Origin: Deltaproteobacteria bacterium
Lineage (GTDB): Bacteria; Desulfobacterota_D; UBA1144; Nemesobacterales; N074bin48
Length of the DNA stretch: 23,265 nucleotides
Direction of reading: 5' to 3'
Assembly (NCBI GenBank): GCA_004356685.1
Contig: SMWS01000095.1
Location: 1 to 23,265, forward strand
In this document: positions 7,367 through 15,481 of the stretch, piece by piece
Layout of the letters: the number at the start of each line of letters is the position of its first letter
How positions within the stretch are numbered: position 1 is the stretch's first letter
Notes under the pieces: generated by a model
Database searches by the model: none
Told to the model about the DNA's origin: nothing
The model's input: the letters and a program-made list of their open reading frames with translations, nothing else
Made by a program: the position numbers and the translations under genes

Positions 7367-8643
7367 CCCTTCTTGTGATTCTTGTGAGACCTGCGGGTTG
7401 GTAACTGAGATACTTGTTTTATCTCAGCATCTTTTTTCTTATCAGATATGGCATCAATAGCAGATGCGTAGACATTGGCACCCGGCACTGCTGTCAATCC
7501 ATGCAGAAAAATACTTAATAACACGGTAGTAACTGTTACATTAAAGATTATATCCCCCCCACTGAAATCATGCTTATCTACCACTAAAAGTACATAGAGA
7601 ATTGAGGCTGCCCCGCGAGGTCCAAACCATCCTATGTAGAGTATGGAAGGAGTTGATAAACCTTTACGTATCAGGCTGATTGCAACAGGAATCATACGAA
7701 CTAAGGTTAAGCTCACAAGAGCGTAAAGAATATAACGCCAACTTATATTCCCAATAGTTTCAGGCAACATAATCGCACCGAAGAGCATAAATGTTAGCAG
7801 TATAAACAGTTCTCCTTCTGCCTCGCCGAAGTCATAGATTGGGCTAGATACTTGACGGGCTACATTGCCAAAAATTAGCCCGGCAAAAAAAGCTGACATG
7901 AATCCATTCCCTCCAACCAGATCGGCAAAGAAATATGCCATTACGGACAAACCTAAGACGGAAAGACGCTGAAAATTACCCGACATCCAGTCTTTGTTTA
8001 CGGCCCATAAAACAAGTTTTCCCCCAACATAGCCAATAATGATCCCAACGATAGGTCCCAGGATCAACTGAAACACAATGAAGTGAATCCAGTATGATGC
8101 CGGGTGGTTTACTTCACTTGCTGCAGCTAGAGAAATGAACAAGAGCAAAATCGGAAAACAAATACCGTCATTCAGGCCACTCTCTACATTCAAAGCCTGA
8201 CGTATCCGTCCAGGCACTCGCTCTGAGTTGATTACCGCCTGTGCCAGTGCCGCATCGGTTGGGGCAAGTATAGTTGCTAAAATTGCTGCCTGCCAAAGGG
8301 GTAATTCTGTGAAGATCATTACTCCCATAAACACACCCAAAAAGATTGTTAAGGGTAACCCAACACCTAGTAGGCGTTTTGGAAGGTCTTGCTCGGTCTT
8401 AAATAAACCCAGGTTTATTCGAGATGCATCGGAAAACAAAATAAGAATGAGCGCCAGAGTGGCAACTATATTTATAAGTATATGGTCTTTCCCAGCTATC
8501 AATCCAGTTACACTACTACTCAGAAAAAATCCGAATATCACAAAAACCATAGGGTCAGAGATAATTGTGCTTTGAAGTCTTTTTGATACGACTCCATATA
8601 AGACAACAAATGCAGCAATTAACCCAAAAGCTAAATGGTCCAT
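7363..8643 (-). CDS. CPA1-family Na+/H+ antiporter (NhaP-like)
   Basis: 426 residues with about twelve hydrophobic segments. Residues 127-130 are APTD and residues 152-160 are NVESGLNDG, the paired aspartate motifs of the CPA1/NhaP family (D130 and D159 are the likely ion-binding residues). These proteins exchange Na+ or K+ for H+ across the inner membrane and adjust pH and salt. The tail after the last helix (about residue 395) is short, hydrophilic and ends in a His/Lys-rich stretch. An excellent ribosome site (GAGGAGGG) precedes the ATG. The gene converges on the barrel gene and lies downstream of the K+ channel gene, 97 bases away, so co-transcription is possible. It is a full-length, apparently intact family member. 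Confidence 0.9.
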   Translation of the reverse strand: MDHLAFGLIAAFVVLYGVVSKRLQSTIISDPMVFVIFGFFLSSSVTGLIAGKDHILINIVATLALILILFSDASRINLGLFKTEQDLPKRLLGVGLPLTIFLGVFMGVMIFTELPLWQAAILATILAPTDAALAQAVINSERVPGRIRQALNVESGLNDGICFPILLLFISLAAASEVNHPASYWIHFIVFQLILGPIVGIIIGYVGGKLVLWAVNKDWMSGNFQRLSVLGLSVMAYFFADLVGGNGFMSAFFAGLIFGNVARQVSSPIYDFGEAEGELFILLTFMLFGAIMLPETIGNISWRYILYALVSLTLVRMIPVAISLIRKGLSTPSILYIGWFGPRGAASILYVLLVVDKHDFSGGDIIFNVTVTTVLLSIFLHGLTAVPGANVYASAIDAISDKKKDAEIKQVSQLPTRRSHKNHKKG

Positions 8644-8740
8644 AAACGAAATCCCTCCTCAATCAAACAGTAAAATTCGAAGGTGCTAGTTTGACTTAAT
8701 CCGTTTAGGAATTTTTCGCAAATACAATGATAAATACAGT

Positions 8741-9073
8741 TTATTTTTTATATTCGTGCTCGAATGCTTTGGAAAGTGCTCTTACAGATATAGCAACAAC
8801 TATTCCGGTAAAGATGATTCCAGTAATACCAATTATTAGGCTAATCACCTTACCAATTATAGTATTTGGCGTAATATCACCATAACCAATAGTAAAACCG
8901 GTTATAAATGTGAAATAAATTGAGTTGGCTACACCTATTCCCTCTACTTTTGAAATAACAAGGGCACCAAGAATAAACATAATCAAAAGTATAAATATTA
9001 CATGGTTTACTTTCCATGCAATTTCAAAGAAGTATCGAACGAAATAGATTAATATTAGCCTATGATGAGACAT
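8741..9073 (-). CDS. Small two-helix potassium channel
   Basis: 110 residues. A first helix (about 22-41), a pore loop with the K+ selectivity filter TIGYGD (61-66) and a second helix (about 75-97) make the minimal two-transmembrane pore (Ion_trans_2 type). The cytoplasmic tail is only about a dozen charged residues, so there is no RCK, cyclic-nucleotide or other gating domain. It should assemble as a tetramer in the inner membrane. No clear ribosome site precedes the ATG. The next gene downstream on the strand is the antiporter, which suggests a shared role in ion balance, though this is inferred only from adjacency. Confidence 0.85.
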   Translation of the reverse strand: MSHHRLILIYFVRYFFEIAWKVNHVIFILLIMFILGALVISKVEGIGVANSIYFTFITGFTIGYGDITPNTIIGKVISLIIGITGIIFTGIVVAISVRALSKAFEHEYKK

Positions 9074-9267
9074 GGTATGGAACTAATAATTATTTTATTG
9101 TATTGATTTTTTTGTTCAATGTCAATCTGAACAGGCTTTTTTTACACAAATAAATCCAATCATTAAATAAAAGGATATTGGAATCCCAGAGGAGAAGAAA
9201 TCAAACAAATTTCATTATAAGTTAAATTATTGAGTGTGAGTGTGATGGTGTTTAATACCCGAATTGA

Positions 9268-11556
9268 TCAAAAATATGCCTGATCCCAGGCTTTCCAATC
9301 CAGTGCGTTGACGGTCCGACGGCACTCGCGAAGGGATTCAGTCAAAGCCGGGTAGAATCCAAGAACAACCATAACCTGACCGGCTAGTTCCCTTACATTC
9401 TCATCAGCCTTTGCTTGCTCCCTTAACTCTTCTAAATCTGCACGTATATTATTTTTCAAATTTGAGATATCGGGCAATTCTGGTACATGTTCTCCTTTTG
9501 AAATTGAGTTTTTAAATGATGAAAATGTTTCAATACCAGCTTGATGAAGCTCCTTGGCTTTGTCTTTAAGAGACAAGATCAAAGATTCATCCTTGAAGTC
9601 TCCACGCGCGTGCTCTAATAAATCCAACCTAAACGCTAGCAACTCAATCGCTGCCAAAAGTGAATCTACCTTATTCTTGTCATTAGAGGCTACCCGGTCG
9701 TAATTCAACATAGTACTCCACAGAACACACAATTTTATATGATCTATTAATTCCTTATTTCTTGATATTAGAATAGATTTTCCATCAGGTGTCCACGGTT
9801 TATGTTCTTCTAGTTCTTTTATGATCTTCTCACATGTCCCAAAGAACAATGCAAGTTGCTTTCTGAATTCTTTTTCCGGTACATGAGGGGAGAATATTGC
9901 AAGTGTCACGAAGGCCAATCCAAAGCCTCCGCTGATTCCTATGAAATTATTCATAAAATCTGTAAAGGAATAGGATTGGGACTGAGACACGGATATTAGC
10001 TCGATAACCCATAATCCGCTAAACATACTTATAGCGGCTGTTGTCGGTCTAGGGCTGTTCATAAAATAACAAAATGGAAAAAAAACAATTATGAGCACGG
10101 GTGCGAGTTGCATATATCCGTCTAAAAGTGGCATAATTTTAAAATAGAGAACAAACCCAACGATGCTTCCAAAAACCAGGCTTTTGAGAAGTGGCCTAGG
10201 GGGTAACCACGGAACCATCGCATTTATTAACATAGGTACCAAGGCGAACGCTATCATTTTAAATGGGTAGGGCCAATTAGTAGTAATCCAGAGAGTACAG
10301 GCCATCACCACTACAATTCCGCCAAGAGCTGCTTTTCTAAAACGCAGGCTTTTCAGACTGAACGAGGTTTGTAATTCCGGTAGTGCTTGAGGAGAAGCTT
10401 TTGGTGACTCCTTTATTTTTTTATTTTCCACACTAGCCAGAAATTCATGGAAGTTCACGATATGATATGCCAGTTTCTTGAACTCAGATATCATAGCGGC
10501 AAGAACAGAGAGTTCCTTAACGTTATGAATATGCGATTTTAAATCCCCTACAAGCAACTTAATTTTTTCATCTATCTCATTTCGGTAAGCTGTAGCCGCA
10601 GGATTTGCCGTTCTGTTACGATCCCGAGTTAGAGCTTCAACAAGTTCATCTAGCATATTTTCAAGAGTATTAACTTCGTGACGAAAGGAGTAGGACTCAG
10701 CAAGGGTCGATTTCAATAACGAAGACTCGCGACATACACTTATAGTTTCGCCAAAGGCAACAATCAATTTGACAAGCGTTCCCAACTGGTCAAGCAAGCT
10801 GTTGTACTGTTGCTGATAATTGTGGAATCGTCCCGTATCAAGCGTAGCTGTTGCCAGGGTTGTGCGTAGTTTTGGAAGTAACATAATCAATCCTTTCTCA
10901 ATCGTAGTGGTCTCTTGCACATAGGGTCTATCTTCAAAAATGGCTCTAACCTTAAATGAAAAAAGTTCTCTACTATTTTCCAAAACAGATTTCATTCCTT
11001 TTTCAAAGTCCTTACCAGCAGGGTTTGGCCAGAGTATGCCATGGACAAGAAGAAGCACCACGATCCCTAATGCCATGCTCGATGCCCACAAGATAGCAAA
11101 CTCGAATGTTCCATATGGATTTTGTTCAAAGATATTTAAAAAAGCCACAATTGCTAATGATACACTTCCAAAAAGCCATGCATATGGATAACGGCTGCCT
11201 TGCTGTATGTAGATCCCAATGATAATCAATAGTGCAATAGTTCCGATAAATAAAAATCGATCCTGAGGAAAAAGTGCCATTACAACCAGCGCAACAACCG
11301 CCCCACCCATCCCACCAGCAAGGCGCAAAATACTCTTGTCTAAGGTGCTTCCCAGATATCGAGTTTGGAGCATCAGTACAGTGATAGCAACAATTGTCGC
11401 GCTCCAGCCAAGCCACAGTGCTATGGCTTGACCTATGACAATGGCAAAGCAGGTCTTGATGGCAAGCTGTGCACTTAATGGATCCAGCTTTTCCAAAATG
11501 CCTTTAATACCCTTAGATAAAGTAAATTTTATTTGCGCCATCGCGTTTTGAATCAC
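9268..11556 (-). CDS. FUSC-family (AaeB-like) inner-membrane efflux protein
   Basis: 762 residues starting at a GTG (11554-11556). This start is favoured over the ATG at 11541 because AGGAC stands about eight bases before it. The layout is the family's: an N-terminal block of about six helices (roughly residues 30-185), a long soluble helical region (190-400), a second membrane block (roughly 405-560) and a C-terminal helical cytoplasmic tail. FUSC proteins (fusaric acid resistance, E. coli AaeB) export aromatic acids and similar compounds together with a HlyD-type adaptor. It is the last gene of the efflux operon, 99 bases after the adaptor gene. At 762 residues it is somewhat longer than AaeB (about 655). 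The substrate cannot be read from the sequence. Confidence 0.88.
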   Translation of the reverse strand: MIQNAMAQIKFTLSKGIKGILEKLDPLSAQLAIKTCFAIVIGQAIALWLGWSATIVAITVLMLQTRYLGSTLDKSILRLAGGMGGAVVALVVMALFPQDRFLFIGTIALLIIIGIYIQQGSRYPYAWLFGSVSLAIVAFLNIFEQNPYGTFEFAILWASSMALGIVVLLLVHGILWPNPAGKDFEKGMKSVLENSRELFSFKVRAIFEDRPYVQETTTIEKGLIMLLPKLRTTLATATLDTGRFHNYQQQYNSLLDQLGTLVKLIVAFGETISVCRESSLLKSTLAESYSFRHEVNTLENMLDELVEALTRDRNRTANPAATAYRNEIDEKIKLLVGDLKSHIHNVKELSVLAAMISEFKKLAYHIVNFHEFLASVENKKIKESPKASPQALPELQTSFSLKSLRFRKAALGGIVVVMACTLWITTNWPYPFKMIAFALVPMLINAMVPWLPPRPLLKSLVFGSIVGFVLYFKIMPLLDGYMQLAPVLIIVFFPFCYFMNSPRPTTAAISMFSGLWVIELISVSQSQSYSFTDFMNNFIGISGGFGLAFVTLAIFSPHVPEKEFRKQLALFFGTCEKIIKELEEHKPWTPDGKSILISRNKELIDHIKLCVLWSTMLNYDRVASNDKNKVDSLLAAIELLAFRLDLLEHARGDFKDESLILSLKDKAKELHQAGIETFSSFKNSISKGEHVPELPDISNLKNNIRADLEELREQAKADENVRELAGQVMVVLGFYPALTESLRECRRTVNALDWKAWDQAYF

Positions 11557-11590
11557 TCAATTGTCCTAATCATGAAGTCGGTAACGATGC

Positions 11591-11622
11591 CTAATAGTGG
11601 AATTGGCTTGTACTACTATTAG
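11591..11622. repeat. Inverted repeat between adaptor and pump genes
   Basis: A perfect 8-bp inverted repeat (CTAATAGT / ACTATTAG) with a 16-base gap sits in the 99-base space between the HlyD-type adaptor and FUSC genes. It has no T-run on either strand. It could be a regulator site or an RNA stem that tunes pump expression. Confidence 0.35.
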
Positions 11623-11655
11623 ACATACTTGAGAACGAAGTGCAATATAATTGTA

Positions 11656-12537
11656 TCAATTTGACTTGTCGGGAATAACAGCAACAGAAGCTGTTGTACC
11701 TACTATAAGATCAACCCCTTCCGGCACTTTCTTCAATTCTATACGAACTGGCACGCGTTGAGCCAGTCGAACCCAGTCAAAAGTAGCTGAAATCTCAGGA
11801 ACCAGTTCTGATATATTAGCTGTACCAGGTGTAGAAATTGCTCTTCCAATGCTATTAACAACTCCCTCTATAGGCTTGTCGCGATGACTCATCAGAGTAA
11901 CTACGGCTCTGTCACCGGGTTTTATGTGCTTTAACTGGGTCTCCTTAAAATAACCATAAACCCAATATGAATTACTATCAACAAATGCGAGTATTGCTGA
12001 ACCTGTATTAGAATAGTCTCCCTCTTTCAATTCCAGATTTGTAACATAACCATCACCCGGTGCATATATTGAAGTCCAGCTTAACTTAAGTTTAGCGGTC
12101 TCAAGGCTAATCTTGCTGCGATTTAGATTGGCTCGTGCAACATTCACACTCGCAACCGCCTTGTCAGCAAGTGCCCTTGATACTGCATTCGTTTTTAAAG
12201 CTTCAAGTATTCTGTCTTTTTCCGATTCTGCTAATTTAAGCTGAGCCTCACGTTGTTCTATGACAGCTTCTGCATCCTTAACTTGCAGTTCATAGTCTTT
12301 GGGATCAATTTGAAAAAGCAGATCACCTTTCTTTACCCTCTGATTATCTATTACAGCGACCTTAATCACTTGACCACTAACCTGACTGGCTATTTCGATT
12401 ATTTTAGCACGCACCTGACCATCCCTGGTCCAGGGTCTATTTACAGAGCGGTAGTAAAGTAGAGTGGTAACAACTACCGCCAGAACTATTAGGGTTCCAG
12501 TAACTATTAAACGCGTACTTAGCTTTGGTGTTTCCAT
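11656..12537 (-). CDS. HlyD-family periplasmic adaptor (EmrA/AaeA-like)
   Basis: 293 residues. One N-terminal membrane helix (about 10-29) is followed by the first half of a lipoyl-like domain (ASQVSGQVIKV with RVKKGDLLFQIDP), an alpha-helical hairpin (about 75-150, rich in Ala, Glu and Lys), the second lipoyl half (IYAPGDGYVTNLELKEGDY) and a beta-barrel region (YWVYGYFKETQLKHIKPGD). This is the standard membrane-fusion-protein order. It bridges the inner-membrane FUSC pump to the outer-membrane factor encoded first in the operon. The start lies 10 bases after the DUF1656 stop and has an AGGA upstream. The length fits the short AaeA-type adaptors. Confidence 0.9.
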   Translation of the reverse strand: METPKLSTRLIVTGTLIVLAVVVTTLLYYRSVNRPWTRDGQVRAKIIEIASQVSGQVIKVAVIDNQRVKKGDLLFQIDPKDYELQVKDAEAVIEQREAQLKLAESEKDRILEALKTNAVSRALADKAVASVNVARANLNRSKISLETAKLKLSWTSIYAPGDGYVTNLELKEGDYSNTGSAILAFVDSNSYWVYGYFKETQLKHIKPGDRAVVTLMSHRDKPIEGVVNSIGRAISTPGTANISELVPEISATFDWVRLAQRVPVRIELKKVPEGVDLIVGTTASVAVIPDKSN

Positions 12538-12547
12538 TTATAGTATC

Positions 12548-12763
12548 CTATGGTGAAAAGATTATAAGACCAATAAGTGAACTCATAAGCAGAGCCAGTA
12601 CAACAAACACCAGAGGCGGATGCCAGAAATATCTGCTGAGACCAGTTCTGTTGAGTATTGCAGTAATAAAATATGCGCTGATTACTCCAAAGAGCACTAC
12701 GAAAAACAAGGGCGGTATGTATACGCCGCCGTAAGATATTTCGACTGGAATATTTTCAAACAT
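12548..12763 (-). CDS. DUF1656 small membrane protein (AaeX-like)
   Basis: 71 residues with two hydrophobic segments. The signature YGGVYIPPLFF near the N-terminus and a WHPPLV motif before the second helix mark the DUF1656 family, whose members (E. coli AaeX) accompany AaeA/AaeB-type efflux pairs. The molecular role of the family is not settled. It lies 39 bases after the outer-membrane factor gene and 10 bases before the adaptor gene, exactly where the family is expected. No strong ribosome site is visible, so translation may depend on coupling. Confidence 0.88.
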   Translation of the reverse strand: MFENIPVEISYGGVYIPPLFFVVLFGVISAYFITAILNRTGLSRYFWHPPLVFVVLALLMSSLIGLIIFSP

Positions 12764-12802
12764 TTTAATTTTTACGTGCTCAGTTTATACTACCATATTA
12801 CT

Positions 12803-14383
12803 TTATTTAAGCTCGTTCTGTGTTTTTCTAACATCAATTCCATTAGACTTTTCCGAGGTTAACTTCTTATCCTCCTCTCGGATATAATCGGATTGAGTCG
12901 CTTCTAATTTCTTATAGGTGAATATTTCGTTTTCAGGTTCAGGCGACCATCCACCACCTAATGCTTTATAAAGACTGATTAGATTTTGTACTATATTTCC
13001 CTTGCTGTCTGCAAGCTGGTCCTGCTGCTGAAATAATGATCTCTGGGTATCAAGAACGTTTTGGAAATCGGTTAGACCTGTTGTGTAAAGTGTTTCAACT
13101 AGATCGACGGCACTCCCGGCTGCTGTGACGGAGCGTTCTAAGCTTTCTTTACGATCTGTTTCTTGAACATAGGCTACCATCGAGTTCTCTACTTCTTCGA
13201 GAGCAGTTAGAACAGTGTTTTCATAATTATATAAAAGTTCTTCCGTTACAGCCTCTTGTATCTTAATATTGCTACGCAAGCGTCCTCCCTCAAAGATTCT
13301 CCAGCTAAATTGTGGACCGAATTCAAAAATAACGTTCGATCCTTTGAAGAATGTTACAGAGTCAACAGCTTCAAGTCCTAATGTCCCAAAGATAGAAAAT
13401 TGAGGATATAATTCTGCAGTGGCCACACCAATCTGAGCTGTCTGTGCGGCAATCTCACGCTCGGCCTGACGAACATCCGGTCTCTGGCGTAAGAGTTCAG
13501 CCGGAAGCCCTATCGCAATATCATCCGGCGGTGCCGGAATTTGTGCCAGCTTGGTTAGTTCAGCTTGAAGTGCGCTGGGGTATTCACCCAGCAATACGCC
13601 TATGCGATTTATTGCTTGATCCAATTGAAACTGCAAAGTTGGTATGGTTGATTCTGTCGTTGAAAGGTTTAGCTCAGCCTGGCGGACATCAAGCAGTGGT
13701 GAAATACCTGCCTTAAATCGATCCCTTGTGAGTTGAAGGGTTTTTTTCTGGAGTTCAACGTTGCTCTGAGCCAATTTAATTCGATCCTGAAGCGTTCGAA
13801 CTGATACATAATTCGAAGCTACATCAGAAAACAACACCACGAGTACATCTCGATAGTCCTCTATAGAAGCTTCATAACTGGCCTCAGCGGATTCAACGGA
13901 TCTGGCGATCCTTCCCCATAAGTCAAGTTCCCACGAAGCACCTCCACCGAGATCTATAATAGTATCGGTTCTTGTTTCAGGCGGAGGAATAAAACTCGGA
14001 TCTTCTACGATTCCCTCACTTGTCCGACTCCTCTCTAAAGAACCCGAGCCCTCGATAAAAGGTACATATTCACCTTTAGCGAAATTAAGTTGAGCCCGCG
14101 CTTGACTAACTCGTGCTACTGCCTGTTTTACATCATAGTTGCCCACGCGTGCCCGCTTTATTAAATCATTCAGTACAGGGTCGTTGAAAACTATCCACCA
14201 TGTCTGAAGATTTGCTTTTCCTTCATTAAGTCCATAAGTTATCGCTTCATACCATTCATCGGGCATTTTTGTTTCTGGAGGGGAATAATTCGGACCAACC
14301 TTGTAACACCCATACGATAAAACAATAATAAGAAGTGCTGAATATAGTAAGATACAATTCCTATTTCTATTCATAATTAACAT
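12803..14383 (-). CDS. Outer-membrane efflux lipoprotein (NodT/OprM type)
   Basis: 526 residues from ATG 14383, or 523 from the in-frame ATG at 14374 (MNRNRN), which gives a more standard signal. A lipobox VLSYGC puts the lipidated Cys at residue 26 (23 from the shorter start), followed by the family opening YKVGPNYSPPE. Two long coiled-coil OEP repeats follow (LNFAKGEYVPF and the RQRPDVRQAEREIA motif, near residue 300), as in the NodT family of TolC-like tunnels. It provides the outer-membrane duct for the adaptor and FUSC pump encoded just downstream. The extra C-terminal tail after the usual end (about 40 residues, charged) is unremarkable. It is the first gene of the operon. Confidence 0.92.
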   Translation of the reverse strand: MLIMNRNRNCILLYSALLIIVLSYGCYKVGPNYSPPETKMPDEWYEAITYGLNEGKANLQTWWIVFNDPVLNDLIKRARVGNYDVKQAVARVSQARAQLNFAKGEYVPFIEGSGSLERSRTSEGIVEDPSFIPPPETRTDTIIDLGGGASWELDLWGRIARSVESAEASYEASIEDYRDVLVVLFSDVASNYVSVRTLQDRIKLAQSNVELQKKTLQLTRDRFKAGISPLLDVRQAELNLSTTESTIPTLQFQLDQAINRIGVLLGEYPSALQAELTKLAQIPAPPDDIAIGLPAELLRQRPDVRQAEREIAAQTAQIGVATAELYPQFSIFGTLGLEAVDSVTFFKGSNVIFEFGPQFSWRIFEGGRLRSNIKIQEAVTEELLYNYENTVLTALEEVENSMVAYVQETDRKESLERSVTAAGSAVDLVETLYTTGLTDFQNVLDTQRSLFQQQDQLADSKGNIVQNLISLYKALGGGWSPEPENEIFTYKKLEATQSDYIREEDKKLTSEKSNGIDVRKTQNELK

Positions 14384-14386
14384 TAT

Positions 14387-14414
14387 ATCATAATATTTTC
14401 ATTGGCTTTGTAAA
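14387..14414 (-). promoter_or_regulatory. Candidate promoter of the efflux operon
   Basis: On the minus strand TTTACA (14409-14414) and TATGAT (14387-14392) are 16 bases apart, a good sigma70-like pair. Transcription would begin almost at the gene start, which favours the ATG at 14374 and a nearly leaderless message. Bacteroidota usually use a different -7 element (TAnnTTTG), so this promoter may be a relic of the donor. Confidence 0.3.
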
Positions 14415-14430
14415 CACATCTAAAACAGTG

Positions 14431-14474
14431 CAAAATCATACAAAATGATACTAAATGGACACCTATTTGGACAC
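14431..14474. repeat. Phased short direct repeats beside the tRNA end
   Basis: Three 10-base units follow one another without a gap: CAAAATCATA (14431), CAAAATGATA (14441) and CTAAATGGAC (14451). TGGACAC occurs twice, at 14456 and 14468, 12 bases apart. Helically phased repeats close to a tRNA 3' end resemble arm-type binding sites of a tyrosine integrase or its accessory factor. No integrase gene is in the window. Confidence 0.45.
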
Positions 14475-14547
14475 ATCTTTCAGCTTTGGTGATATTTATT
14501 TTCAGAGGAGGAAGTGTAACTACCTTGAATCATTAGCTAATTATTAA

Positions 14548-14584
14548 TGGAGATGAGGGGAATCGAACCCTCGACCTCATGAAT
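14548..14584 (-). tRNA. 3' end of a tRNA or tmRNA (fragment, probable att site)
   Basis: The minus strand reads GAGGTC, then a T-arm (GAGGG, loop TTCGATT, CCCCT), then CATCTCCA. These are the last 35-37 bases expected of a tRNA-Ala-like molecule or of tmRNA, ending at the discriminator A without an encoded CCA. The anticodon arm, D-arm and 5' acceptor strand are absent, so this is only a fragment. The T-stem has one A-C mismatch and one G-U pair, so it may be decaying. Such 3'-end copies are left where integrative elements insert into RNA genes. The outer ATGAGG/CCTCAT repeat could also form a plain hairpin, but the GGTTCGATTCC core argues for an RNA-gene origin. Confidence 0.55.
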
Positions 14585-14589
14585 GGAAA

Positions 14590-15429
14590 TTATTTCACTT
14601 TCCAGAAATCAGGTTTTCTCTTTTCTAAAAATGCCGATGCGCCTTCAACCATCTCCGGTGCTTTCATAAAAAACCGCGCTAGTTCCAGACCGTGAGAAAC
14701 CTGAGAGTGAGACATATCTGAATTATAGTTGATCTGTAATTTGGCAATACGCAGAGACTGTGGACTCATTTCCAGAAGCCTAGTACACCATGCAGAAACT
14801 TCTTTATCCAAATCCTCTTTTGGTACTACTTTGTTTATCCACCCCATTTCCATGGCTTCTTTCGCTGTATAACGATTACATAAATAAACTATTTCCCTTG
14901 TCTTCTTATCCCCTACTGAGTGCTGCAGCTGCTGTATCCCATACCAAATAGGTGCGCTGCCAACTAAGGGCCCGGCCTGGGCAAAAATAGAATTTTCCGA
15001 GGCAATTGTTAAATCACAAAGCATATTAAGCTCATTTCCACCACCTATACAGTATCCATCAACCCTCGCTATTATGGGTTTACCACAGTTTCTCATTGCA
15101 GTTGCAAGCCTGTAATGAACCTGCATATAACGAGCATCAACCTTTTTCTTGGGATCTACTATCCAGGAAAGATCTCCACCGGCAGAAAAGGCTTTGCCTC
15201 CTGCACCCGTTAGAACAATGACTCCAATTTTATCATCTAACCATGCATCCTCTAAGGCAGCAGCAAGCTCTTCTCTGGTCTCCGAATTAAGGGCATTTCT
15301 AACTTCAGGACGATTGATAGTTACATAGGCTACTTTTCTCTTTTTTTCAAATAGAATATTTTTAAAATTATATTTTGATTTTTTCTGGTTAGTTGTTTTC
15401 TTTCTAGCACTCTGCTTCTTGGCTGGCAT
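14590..15429 (-). CDS. Enoyl-CoA hydratase/isomerase family protein, MenB/BadI-like
   Basis: 279 residues with a GGAGG ribosome site. A Lys/Arg-rich leader of about 22 residues precedes a crotonase fold. It shows INRPEVRNAL (39-47), the first oxyanion-hole motif FSAGGDL (81-87), the second one around CIGGGNEL (127-134), and the MenB-like stretches REIVYLCNRYTAKEAMEMG and the ending EKRKPDFW. Overall it most resembles 1,4-dihydroxy-2-naphthoyl-CoA synthase and the related ring-opening hydrolase BadI. At the site where MenB proteins read GSFD it reads GSAP, so the aspartate is missing and a true MenB role is doubtful. A crotonase acting on another CoA thioester is the safe call. It lies 52 bases downstream of gldC. 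Confidence 0.85.
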   Translation of the reverse strand: MPAKKQSARKKTTNQKKSKYNFKNILFEKKRKVAYVTINRPEVRNALNSETREELAAALEDAWLDDKIGVIVLTGAGGKAFSAGGDLSWIVDPKKKVDARYMQVHYRLATAMRNCGKPIIARVDGYCIGGGNELNMLCDLTIASENSIFAQAGPLVGSAPIWYGIQQLQHSVGDKKTREIVYLCNRYTAKEAMEMGWINKVVPKEDLDKEVSAWCTRLLEMSPQSLRIAKLQINYNSDMSHSQVSHGLELARFFMKAPEMVEGASAFLEKRKPDFWKVK

Positions 15430-15481
15430 TTTCCCTCCAATGGTATTTGGTTAGTTAATTTTAAAAAAAAGTTATTTAATA

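Noticed and set aside
14548..14584. A complete tRNA gene on the minus strand
   Set aside because: Only the T-arm and 3' acceptor strand are present. The bases further upstream are the end of the crotonase gene and do not form anticodon or D-arms.
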